From SIG480 sp045636165 (lineage in GTDB: Bacteria > Bacillota > Clostridia > Oscillospirales > JAAYXM01), in assembly GCA_045636165.1 (NCBI GenBank), contig JAZTWZ010000115.1, positions 1-11,520 on the forward strand: a stretch of DNA of 11,520 bases, written 5' to 3'. Within the stretch, counting starts at the first letter, position 1. The number at the start of each line of letters is the position of its first letter. The position numbers and the translations under genes were made by a program. The notes under the pieces are model-generated. The model saw only the letters and a list, made by a program, of their open reading frames with translations. It was not told where the DNA came from and did no database searches. Positions 1 through 5,306 of this stretch are shown here, in pieces.

Positions 1-24
1 ATTCCACTCGGCTGTTTTATGTTA

Positions 25-1020
25 TTACACTTTTTTCTTTACTGAATCGCGGACCACAAGCTGCATCGGGATTGAGTAACTCTTAACGGGTTTTCCCGAT
101 ATCTGGCGCCGAAGAAGGTCCATTGCAGCGACACCCATTTCGGTTTTGTCAATCTTGACCGTCGTAAGGCTCGGCTCGATATAACGGGCAAGCAGGATAT
201 CGTCGATACCGATAAGCGAAACATCGTCGGGAACAGAGAGATTCATTTCCTTTATGCACTTCATCGCTCCTATTGCAAAGCTATCCATTGCACACAGAAT
301 CGCTGTCGGTGGGTTGTCACGCGATAAAAGCTCCTTTGCCGCAAAGTACGCGCTCTCCTCGTTATATGCCGTCTGATCTACAAACTCTGGCAGAACCGCA
401 ATCGAATTCTCCAAAAGAGCGTTTGCAAAGCCTTGAAGCGTTTGCTTGTAAAAATCAGGGATGATATTTGAAGAAAGAAGGGCTATGTTCTTATGCCCGT
501 TTTCTATAAGATAAGTCGTCGCAATATGTGCCGCCTTCGTGTAATCGGCACTTACGGAAATGAGCGAAGCATCGGCATCGTGGGTATCGACTACAACAAA
601 CGGAACGCCACTCGCAATCGCCTTTTTCTTCATCGCAGGTGTGATATCCTGCATAAAAATCATACCGTCAGCATCGCCCGAATAAACAGCATCAGGAAGC
701 TCGCCTTTTCTTATCTTGTTGATAACTATGTTATAGCCGTGTTTCGTTCCCTGATTCAAAATTCCGTTCATTATCTCGAAGTAAAACAAATCTTCAAACG
801 GAGAGGAATATGGGTTTACTATAAGACTTATATTGAAGCTTTTATTTAAAACAAGCCTCTTTGAATTAAGGCTCGGTTTAAAGCCTGTTTCTTCTATAAT
901 CGCCTGAACTTTTTTCCTTGTTTCTTCACTTACACCGGACTTTTCGTTCAGAACGAAAGATACGGCAGTTACCGAAACCCCTGCCATTTTGGCTATTTCT
1001 TTAATAGTTAACTTTTTCAT
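25..1020 (-). CDS. LacI-family transcriptional regulator
   Basis: This 331-residue protein has the standard LacI/GalR layout. An N-terminal helix-turn-helix (about residues 4-24, TIKEIAKMAGVSVTAVSFVL) is followed by a hinge region (to about 60) and a periplasmic-binding-protein-like effector domain (about 62-331). The family binds palindromic operators as dimers and usually responds to a sugar or sugar phosphate. The stretch SLIGIDDILLARYIEPSLTTV near the C-terminus is typical of the effector domain. The start is supported by AGGTGATAAA just before the ATG and by a good promoter further upstream. A symmetric site in its own leader suggests autoregulation. Its regulon is not visible, because the genes downstream on this strand lie outside the window, so the ligand cannot be named. 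The family call is secure. Confidence 0.93.
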   Translation of the reverse strand: MKKLTIKEIAKMAGVSVTAVSFVLNEKSGVSEETRKKVQAIIEETGFKPSLNSKRLVLNKSFNISLIVNPYSSPFEDLFYFEIMNGILNQGTKHGYNIVINKIRKGELPDAVYSGDADGMIFMQDITPAMKKKAIASGVPFVVVDTHDADASLISVSADYTKAAHIATTYLIENGHKNIALLSSNIIPDFYKQTLQGFANALLENSIAVLPEFVDQTAYNEESAYFAAKELLSRDNPPTAILCAMDSFAIGAMKCIKEMNLSVPDDVSLIGIDDILLARYIEPSLTTVKIDKTEMGVAAMDLLRRQISGKPVKSYSIPMQLVVRDSVKKKV

Positions 1021-1035
1021 TTTATCACCTGATAA

Positions 1036-1065
1036 TTTACTAAAATAAAACTTTTATTTTACTAA
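1036..1065. promoter_or_regulatory. Putative LacI-family operator pair in the regulator's own leader
   Basis: Two identical TTTACTAAA sites (1036-1044 and 1057-1065) lie 21 bp apart, about two helical turns. Each is a 9-bp near-palindrome (TTTA-C-TAAA). Between them lies a perfect AAAATAAAA-C-TTTTATTTT palindrome (1043-1061). The block sits immediately after the -10 box, where a bound repressor would block transcription. LacI-family proteins often bind such dyads upstream of their own gene, but assignment of this site to this regulator is inference, and AT-rich sequence makes chance symmetry more likely. Confidence 0.4.
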
Positions 1066-1094
1066 ATTATACAAGGTTTTCAAACTTTTTTCAA
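1066..1094 (-). promoter_or_regulatory. Sigma-A promoter of the LacI-family gene
   Basis: Read on the minus strand there is TTGAAA (1089-1094), a 17-nt spacer and a perfect TATAAT (1066-1071). Transcription would start near 1059, giving a leader of about 40 nt. The regulator can therefore be transcribed separately from the gtrA-like gene upstream of it. Confidence 0.75.
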
Positions 1095-1100
1095 GAGCAA

Positions 1101-1502
1101 TTATTTCGTATCAATACTCTTTCCGAATACAAAAAATCTCTGATAAAGAAACTCTAAAACAAAATTGAGAATCATATTCATTGCCGTCACGATATACTCA
1201 TTCCACAAAAGCTCCTCGACGAGGAAGTTTCCGAGAATTGTCGTTGTCGGTGTGAACACAGCATAGAACAAAAGCATTTTTGCCATTGCTATCGGAATAT
1301 TGTTCGCAGATTTGAAAGTGAAATTCCGATTCATCGTGAAGCACCATACAATTGAAAGCAAAAGCGACGGCAGATAACACGCCCAATAATTCAGGTGAAA
1401 TACTTCGTTAAGCAGAGTAAAGCTGAGTATCTGAATAATGCCTGCACTTGCTGAAAAGAATAAAAATTTCAAAGCTCTTATGATTTCTTTTTTCCTGTTC
1501 AT
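1101..1502 (-). CDS. GtrA-like small membrane protein
   Basis: This 133-residue protein has four predicted membrane helices (about residues 11-31, 40-58, 72-94 and 103-122) and short basic loops. The motif NRNFTFKS after helix 2 and the ending NFVLEFLYQRFFVFGKS match the repeated N-F-x-x-x-R-x-x-x-F pattern of the GtrA family. The family is thought to help move or flip polyprenyl-linked sugars in cell-wall or teichoic-acid glycosylation; founding members act in O-antigen glucosylation. AGGAGAGG about 5-8 nt before the ATG supports the start. It lies 80 bp upstream of the LacI-family gene on the same strand and is divergent from pyrR. No glycosyltransferase partner is in view, so its substrate is unknown. 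Confidence 0.8.
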   Translation of the reverse strand: MNRKKEIIRALKFLFFSASAGIIQILSFTLLNEVFHLNYWACYLPSLLLSIVWCFTMNRNFTFKSANNIPIAMAKMLLFYAVFTPTTTILGNFLVEELLWNEYIVTAMNMILNFVLEFLYQRFFVFGKSIDTK

Positions 1503-1532
1503 TTTTACCTCTCCTGTACATAATAAATTTAC

Positions 1533-1561
1533 TTGACTATATTTTTGCCATTTGATATAAT
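1533..1561 (+). promoter_or_regulatory. Sigma-A promoter of pyrR
   Basis: TTGACT (1533-1538), a 17-nt spacer and TATAAT (1556-1561) form a near-consensus promoter. Transcription should start at about 1568, leaving only about 24 nt before the pyrR ATG. That is too short for the antiterminator/terminator leader found upstream of pyrR in Bacillus subtilis. Confidence 0.8.
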
Positions 1562-1591
1562 GTAATAACTTCTCGAAAGGAAGTTTTGTTT

Positions 1592-2128
1592 ATGGAATTA
1601 AAAGCAAAAATTATGGATGAAGCAAGCCTTCATCGTTCGGTTGCCCGAATAACACACGAAATAATCGAAAAAAACCGAGGTGCGGAAGGAATTTGCCTTC
1701 TCGGTGTCAAACGCCGTGGAATTCCGCTTGCTAAAATGCTCCGCGATAACATCAAGAAGTTTGAAGGAATTGATGTCCCCTTCGGTCATACAGATATCAC
1801 GCTCTACCGTGATGACCTTTCGGAGTCTCAACCGCTTCCTACCTCTGAAGGTTGCGAGATTCCCTGCGATGTAACCAATTACAACATCATCATTGTTGAC
1901 GATGTTATCTATACAGGTCGTACAGCACGCGCCGCGATAGATTCCGTTTTCCGTTTTGGAAGACCGAAGTCGATACAGCTTGCCGTTCTTATCGACCGCG
2001 GTCATCGCGAGCTTCCCATCCGCCCCGATTTTGTTGGAAAGAACATACCTACCTCAAAAAATGAGCTTGTCTCTGTTCTCCTCGATGAGGTTGACGGAGA
2101 AACGGGAGTTTACCTCTACAACATTTAA
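1592..2128 (+). CDS. pyrR: PyrR: pyr operon RNA-binding attenuator / uracil phosphoribosyltransferase
   Basis: This 178-residue type I phosphoribosyltransferase closely matches Gram-positive PyrR. The PRPP loop IIIVDDVIYTGRTARAAID (about residues 100-118) and the PyrR signatures GRPKSIQLAVLIDRGHRELPI and VGKNIPTSKNE are all present. PyrR binds pyr mRNA leaders in the presence of UMP and promotes termination; many members also convert uracil and PRPP to UMP. I chose the ATG at 1592 because AAAGGAAG (1576-1583) lies 8 nt upstream; a TTG two codons earlier is too close to it. The gene stands alone between a divergent gtrA-like gene and the convergent thrS, so it would act on pyr genes elsewhere. 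Length matches the family. Confidence 0.95.
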   Translation: MELKAKIMDEASLHRSVARITHEIIEKNRGAEGICLLGVKRRGIPLAKMLRDNIKKFEGIDVPFGHTDITLYRDDLSESQPLPTSEGCEIPCDVTNYNIIIVDDVIYTGRTARAAIDSVFRFGRPKSIQLAVLIDRGHRELPIRPDFVGKNIPTSKNELVSVLLDEVDGETGVYLYNI

Positions 2129-2135
2129 ACACCAC

Positions 2136-2169
2136 ACGCCTTGTATGCACATACATACAAGGCGTTTTG
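2136..2169 (+). terminator. Rho-independent terminator of pyrR
   Basis: A perfect 12-bp stem (2136-2147 with 2154-2165, core CGCCTTGTATG) with a 6-nt loop is followed by TTTTGATTTT. It lies 8 nt after the pyrR stop and just outside the thrS stop. The hairpin can also form in the thrS transcript, but the minus-strand side lacks a good T-run, so it is mainly a pyrR terminator. Confidence 0.82.
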
Positions 2170-2172
2170 ATT

Positions 2173-3936
2173 TTATACGCGATCTTTGATTTCTTTTGTA
2201 ATTTTTTCGATAAATGCGTCGAGAGACATTGTCTCATTAGCCGCTGTATCGCGGTATCTTACAGAAACAGTCTTATTCTCGACCTCCTGCTGACCGATAA
2301 TTACCATATACGGAACACGACCAACAAGCTGAGCTTCACGAATCATATAACCGATTTTCTCGTTTCGGTTGTCCATCTCTACGCGGACACCTGCTGCACG
2401 GAGAGCTTCGTAAACTTCCTTACCATACTCTGCGCTCTTCTCTGAAACGAGAAGAACCTTTGCCTGAGTCGGAGCGAGCCATACCGGGAACTTACCTGCG
2501 AAGTGCTCAGTGAGAACGCCGATAAATCTCTCAATTGAACCGAAGCATACGCGATGAATCATAATCGGACGCTGCTTCTCGCCGTTTTCGTCGATGTAAT
2601 CAAGTTCAAAGTTCTGCGGCATCTGGAAGTCGAGCTGGATAGTTCCGCACTGCCATGTTCTGCCGATAGAGTCTTCAAGGTGGAAGTCAATCTTCGGACC
2701 GTAGAACGCGCCGTCACCCTCATTGATTGTGTACGGAAGACCGAGCTTTTCAAGAGCGTTCTTGAGTCCTTCTGTTGCTGCCTCCCAGTCCTCATCAGAA
2801 CCCATGCTGTCTTCAGGGCGGGTTGAAAGCTCAACAGAATATTTAAAGCCGAACTTTTCATAAACTTCGTTAATAAGGTTAACAACGCCGACGATTTCGT
2901 CTGTAATCTGCTCACGGCGCATAAAGATATGCGCATCGTCCTGAGTAAAGCAACGGACGCGGAAGAGACCGTGGAGCGCACCGCGAAGCTCGTGGCGGTG
3001 GACTATACCAAGCTCACCTGCACGAATCGGAAGGTCGCGGTAGCTGTGGGGCTGTGCGCGGTAAACCATAACGCCACCCGGACAGTTCATCGGCTTAACG
3101 CAGAAAGTCTCTTCGTCGATTGTTGTCGAATACATATTGTCTTTATAGTGGTCCCAGTGTCCGCTTGTTTCCCAGAGGTGACGGTTCATAATAAGCGGAG
3201 TTGAGATTTCAACATAATTGTCGCGTGTATGAATCTCGCGCCAGTATTCGATGAGCGAGTTCTTGATCTGCATACCCTTCGGGAGGAAGAACGGGAATCC
3301 CGGAGCTTCTTCAGCAAACATAAAGAGACCCATTTCCTTACCGATACGGCGGTGGTCACGCTTTTCTGCTTCTTCAAGAAGTTTGAGGTAATCTTCAAGC
3401 TCCTGCTGAGATGCAAAGGCAATGCCCTTTACACGGGTAAGCATCTTGTTATTCTTATCATTCTTCCAGTATGCGCCTGACTGGTCGGTAATCTTGAATG
3501 CCTTGAGAGCCTTTGTGTAGCAAAGGTGCGGACCGACGCACATATCAATATAGTCGCCCTGCTGATAGAAGCTTATTTCAGCATCCTCAGGAAGGTCGCC
3601 GATATGCTCAACCTTATACTTCTCACCGCGCTCTTCCATAAGAGCTATGGCTTCGTCACGCGGCAAGATAAACGGCTTAATCGGAAGGTTCTCCTTAACG
3701 ATTTTACGCATCTCCTGCTCAATCTTCTGCAAATCTTCATCAGTAAGCTTTGCATCGCCGAGGTCAACATCGTAGTAAAAACCCTTTTCGGTAGCAGGAC
3801 CGTAAGCAAAATGTGCACCCGGATAGAGTCTTCCTATCGCCTGTGCCATAATGTGCGCTGCAGAGTGACGAAGAACCTGAAGCTCGTCCTCCTTCGGGCA
3901 CTCGGCAACTGTACCGTTACTATAAATTATTTTCAT
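2173..3936 (-). CDS. thrS: Threonyl-tRNA synthetase, TGS-less form
   Basis: ThrRS charges tRNA-Thr. The editing domain has H24xxxH28 and C133xGPH137, with the same spacing as E. coli H73, H77, C182 and H186. The class II core has C285 (NCPGG) and H336 (DDAHIF) as zinc ligands, motif 2 RHELRGALHGLFRVR with R314, and motif 3 GSIERFIGVLTEHF near 466. The C-terminal anticodon-binding domain ends KEIKDRV. At 587 residues it is about 50 shorter than E. coli ThrRS (642): the N-terminus keeps a first strand (MKIIYSNGTVAECP) and then runs straight into the editing domain, so the TGS domain is missing. The ATG at 3936 has AGAGGG 8 nt upstream. The frame stays open to 4113, but that extension crosses a terminator and tRNA gene and does not resemble TGS. 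No T-box leader fits. Confidence 0.96.
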   Translation of the reverse strand: MKIIYSNGTVAECPKEDELQVLRHSAAHIMAQAIGRLYPGAHFAYGPATEKGFYYDVDLGDAKLTDEDLQKIEQEMRKIVKENLPIKPFILPRDEAIALMEERGEKYKVEHIGDLPEDAEISFYQQGDYIDMCVGPHLCYTKALKAFKITDQSGAYWKNDKNNKMLTRVKGIAFASQQELEDYLKLLEEAEKRDHRRIGKEMGLFMFAEEAPGFPFFLPKGMQIKNSLIEYWREIHTRDNYVEISTPLIMNRHLWETSGHWDHYKDNMYSTTIDEETFCVKPMNCPGGVMVYRAQPHSYRDLPIRAGELGIVHRHELRGALHGLFRVRCFTQDDAHIFMRREQITDEIVGVVNLINEVYEKFGFKYSVELSTRPEDSMGSDEDWEAATEGLKNALEKLGLPYTINEGDGAFYGPKIDFHLEDSIGRTWQCGTIQLDFQMPQNFELDYIDENGEKQRPIMIHRVCFGSIERFIGVLTEHFAGKFPVWLAPTQAKVLLVSEKSAEYGKEVYEALRAAGVRVEMDNRNEKIGYMIREAQLVGRVPYMVIIGQQEVENKTVSVRYRDTAANETMSLDAFIEKITKEIKDRV

Positions 3937-3994
3937 ATTCCATACCCTCTTTCGGATAGTTAACGTACACAATACGCCATTTTCATTATAATAT

Positions 3995-4022
3995 TGTATA
4001 ATAAAACAGGGTGCATTGTCAA
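3995..4022 (-). promoter_or_regulatory. Probable thrS promoter
   Basis: A perfect TTGACA (4017-4022, minus strand) is followed after 16 nt by TATACA (3995-4000). A separate TATAAT lies at 3985-3990 without a matching -35. Transcription starting near 3988 would give a leader of about 50 nt, with no T-box-sized structure between promoter and gene. Confidence 0.5.
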
Positions 4023-4025
4023 TGA

Positions 4026-4064
4026 TAAAAAAGAAAAAGTCGGTTTTCTTTACAGAAAACCGAC
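4026..4064 (-). terminator. Terminator of the tRNA-Arg gene
   Basis: A perfect 10-bp stem (4055-4064 with 4039-4048, GTCGGTTTTC/GAAAACCGAC) with a 6-nt loop is followed on the minus strand by TTTTTCTTTTTT. It begins directly after the encoded CCA end of the tRNA, with no spacer, and isolates the tRNA transcript from thrS. Confidence 0.9.
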
Positions 4065-4141
4065 TGGCGCGCTGTGGAGAATTCGAATCCCCGACCTTGT
4101 GGTCCGTAGCCACACGCTCTATCCAGCTGAGCTAACAGCGC
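4065..4141 (-). tRNA. tRNA-Arg (anticodon ACG)
   Basis: This 77-nt cloverleaf includes an encoded CCA (4065-4067). The acceptor arms GCGCTGT (4135-4141) and ACAGCGC (4069-4075) pair perfectly, with discriminator G at 4068. The D-arm region reads AGCTCAGCTGGATAGAGC, and the T-arm carries the standard GATTCGAATC core. The anticodon stem TGTGG/CCACA encloses the loop CTACGGA, giving anticodon ACG. ACG is normally deaminated to ICG by TadA to read CGU, CGC and CGA. The gene has its own promoter and terminator. Confidence 0.97.
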
Positions 4142-4164
4142 ATATCTTTCTTGACAGCTTAACT

Positions 4165-4193
4165 ATAATACCACATACAGAAAGAAAATGCAA
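4165..4193 (-). promoter_or_regulatory. Promoter of tRNA-Arg
   Basis: On the minus strand TTGCAT (4188-4193) is followed after 17 nt by TATTAT (4165-4170), with an extended -10 TG one base before it (TGGTATTAT). The start would be near 4158, giving a 5' leader of about 17 nt to be removed by RNase P. Confidence 0.72.
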
Positions 4194-4240
4194 GCACTTT
4201 TTTTCATTTTTTAACAAAAATTTTTCTCGCTTATTTATTG

Positions 4241-4422
4241 TATTATATGGTATAATAATCTCAGGGAAAACGCAAAGCGTTTTCAGTGCCAAAGGCACGC
4301 GTGCTTATGCACGCACCCTGAACCTATTGTATCACTAATTCTTTTCTTGCAAAGCAAGAAATTGCGGCGTTGCCGCTGCAAACGCAGATTGCGTTTGGAA
4401 TTGTGGTATAATATATTCAGGT
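4241..4422. repeat. Composite palindromic repeat: two tandem cloverleaf-like modules between three copies of an 18-19 bp unit
   Basis: The unit (consensus TGGTATAATANTNTCAGG) lies direct at 4248-4266, inverted and slightly diverged at 4316-4334, and direct at 4404-4422. Module 1 holds three hairpins: AAAACGC-aaa-GCGTTTT (4267-4283), GTGCC-aaa-GGCAC (4286-4298) and GCGTGC-ttat-GCACGC (4299-4314). They are closed by TCAGGG/CCCTGA (4261-4266 with 4316-4321) and, beyond a 3x3 internal loop, by a 10-bp pairing of 4248-4257 with 4325-4334. Module 2 also holds three: TTTCTTGC-aaa-GCAAGAAA (4343-4361), GCGGC-gtt-GCCGC (4364-4376) and CAAACGC-agatt-GCGTTTG (4379-4397). They are closed by AATTC/GAATT (4337-4341 with 4398-4402) and by 4325-4335 with 4403-4413. 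The modules share a fold but not a sequence. I see no protein coding. It could be a MITE-like palindromic repeat or a structured RNA; I do not recognise the family. Confidence 0.75.
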
Positions 4423-4426
4423 ATAT

Positions 4427-4451
4427 GTAAAAGGCGGAGTCTTCCCCGCCT
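4427..4451 (-). terminator. Terminator of the small glycine-zipper gene
   Basis: On the minus strand the stem AGGCGG (4446-4451) pairs with CCGCCT (4432-4437) across an 8-nt loop and runs into TTTT. The stem starts inside the stop codon region of the 56-codon gene. A short but properly placed T-run points to minus-strand use and supports the reality of that gene. Confidence 0.6.
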
Positions 4452-4621
4452 CACAGGATTGATTGTATGCTGTCAATCACATTTCCCGCGCTTTTCAGTA
4501 TCTTGCCCGTTTTGTTTTTCATACAGCTGCAAGCCTTGTTCTTTTTCGGCATTACGGAAATCGCGAGAGTGCTTCCTACTATCAATCCTGCCGTCATTCC
4601 CTTCCAGAAGGGAGTCATCAT
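4451..4621 (-). CDS. Small glycine-zipper membrane-anchored protein (56 aa, YtxH-like)
   Basis: This short gene codes for 56 residues beginning MMTPFWKGMTAGLIVGSTLA. Residues 5-24 form one hydrophobic helix with an exact glycine zipper, G8-xxx-G12-xxx-G16, which favours helix packing in membranes. A basic, cysteine-containing linker follows (PKKNKACSCMKNK, about 25-37), then an amphipathic tail (LKSAGNVIDSIQSIL). Small proteins of this shape in Gram-positives are commonly annotated YtxH-like or glycine-zipper; a cellular role is not established. Evidence for coding: GAAAGGGAAG lies 7 nt upstream of the ATG, a terminator overlaps the stop codon, and the composition is that of a membrane protein. 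It is divergent from the lipoprotein operon, 90 bp away. The second ATG (4618) could also be the start. A longer competing frame on the same strand (4473-4655) has no ribosome site or recognisable features. Confidence 0.68.
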   Translation of the reverse strand: MMTPFWKGMTAGLIVGSTLAISVMPKKNKACSCMKNKTGKILKSAGNVIDSIQSIL

Positions 4622-4652
4622 AATACCACTTCCCTTTCACTAATATTATCTC

Positions 4653-4682
4653 CAAACTTACGCTTTTTTTCGCGGAAGTTTG
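4653..4682. promoter_or_regulatory. Imperfect dyad between the divergent genes
   Basis: CAAACTTACGC (4653-4663) and GCGGAAGTTTG (4672-4682) pair at 10 of 11 positions, with one A.G mismatch and a T-rich 8-nt loop. It lies between the divergent small gene (start 4621) and the lipoprotein gene (start 4712). It could be a shared operator or a hairpin in either leader. No convincing -35/-10 pair for either gene is visible in this 90-bp gap. Confidence 0.3.
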
Positions 4683-4711
4683 TGGAAAATTTTTTACAAG
4701 GAGATTCTCTT

Positions 4712-5287
4712 ATGAAAAAACTGATTCCTCTTTTTCTCATACTTGTTCTTGCGCTCTGCTCGTGCATTCCGTCAGATTACGAAAATATAGACGATACACC
4801 AAAAGACACTCTCCCCGCTCCCCAGAGTTATGAAGAGCTTTATTCGCTTTATTCAACGGTCGATTACAAAGCTACAAAAGCTGACCTTGACTCGCGTTTC
4901 GGAGAACCCACACCGTCTTATGACGATTACGGTTCAGTTCTTTTCCTTACATACTTTAACGCCACAAAATCAGCAGGCGTTTCAGTAGTTTTCAACGAAG
5001 AAGAAAAGATTTTGTCAAAAACCCTTTATTTTAACACTAAAACCAACCTCATCCCCTTCTCAGGCAGATATGCAAGTGACAAGATTCACGATATCAAAAA
5101 AGATATGTTCGTTACCGCAGCGATAGAAGAAATGGGTTCACAACCACTTGAGCTTTCCTGCATTTACGAAAAAGAAGGTCCTGAAAGCGCAACGAAAATC
5201 TACTGCTGGTATAATGAAGACGGCTCAAACTTCATGCTGCACACAAAAAACGGTCTTATTGAAAATATAGCACTCTATCGCGATTAA
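4712..5287 (+). CDS. Lipoprotein with two BLIP/SmpA-like repeats
   Basis: The protein has 191 residues. It starts MKKLIPLFLILVLALCSC, a basic n-region, hydrophobic core and lipobox-like L-C-S-C with C18 as the likely lipidated residue, so the mature part should sit on the outer face of the membrane. Two similar units follow. The first has TKADLDSRFGEPTPSYDDYG and ends in a strand with VSVVFNEEEKILSKTLYF; the second has IKKDMFVTAAIEEMGSQP and ends MLHTKNGLIENIALYRD. This helix-then-G-x-P-then-strands pattern resembles the BLIP/SmpA (BamE-like) fold; that fold call is inference. AAGGAG 8 nt before the ATG at 4712 decides the start, although the frame stays open upstream to 4463. It is the first gene of an apparent operon, 19 nt before the nfeD-like gene. 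Function unknown. Confidence 0.78.
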   Translation: MKKLIPLFLILVLALCSCIPSDYENIDDTPKDTLPAPQSYEELYSLYSTVDYKATKADLDSRFGEPTPSYDDYGSVLFLTYFNATKSAGVSVVFNEEEKILSKTLYFNTKTNLIPFSGRYASDKIHDIKKDMFVTAAIEEMGSQPLELSCIYEKEGPESATKIYCWYNEDGSNFMLHTKNGLIENIALYRD

Positions 5288-5306
5288 TTTTTGTGAGGTG
5301 AACTAT

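Noticed and set aside
1598..2005. 135-codon minus-strand frame opposite pyrR
   Set aside because: It is a mirror of a highly conserved PyrR coding region and has no ribosome site or family features.
3937..3990. Threonine leader peptide attenuator before thrS
   Set aside because: A short frame (ATG AAA ATG GCG TAT TGT GTA CGT TAA) is present but has no threonine codons, no ribosome site and no following terminator.
3937..4113. Upstream in-frame extension of thrS (59 more codons)
   Set aside because: It runs through the tRNA-Arg terminator and into the tRNA gene, does not resemble a TGS domain, and the ATG at 3936 has a well-placed AGAGGG.
3994..4338. Plus-strand open frame of 114 codons
   Set aside because: It is antisense to the thrS promoter, tRNA-Arg and its promoter, then crosses the palindromic repeat; no ribosome site and no protein-like pattern.
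4260..4400. CRISPR array
   Set aside because: Hairpin arms are short and all different, there are no identical direct repeats with regular unique spacers, and no cas gene is present.
4473..4655. 60-codon minus-strand frame
   Set aside because: It overlaps the glycine-zipper gene in another frame, has charged, low-structure composition and no ribosome site.
4463..4711. N-terminal extension of the lipoprotein gene
   Set aside because: AAGGAG and a clear signal peptide begin at 4712; the extension is antisense to the 56-codon gene and would bury the signal peptide.
5298..5306. GTG start for the nfeD-like gene
   Set aside because: The GTG is part of the GAGGTG ribosome site; the ATG at 5307 is correctly spaced.
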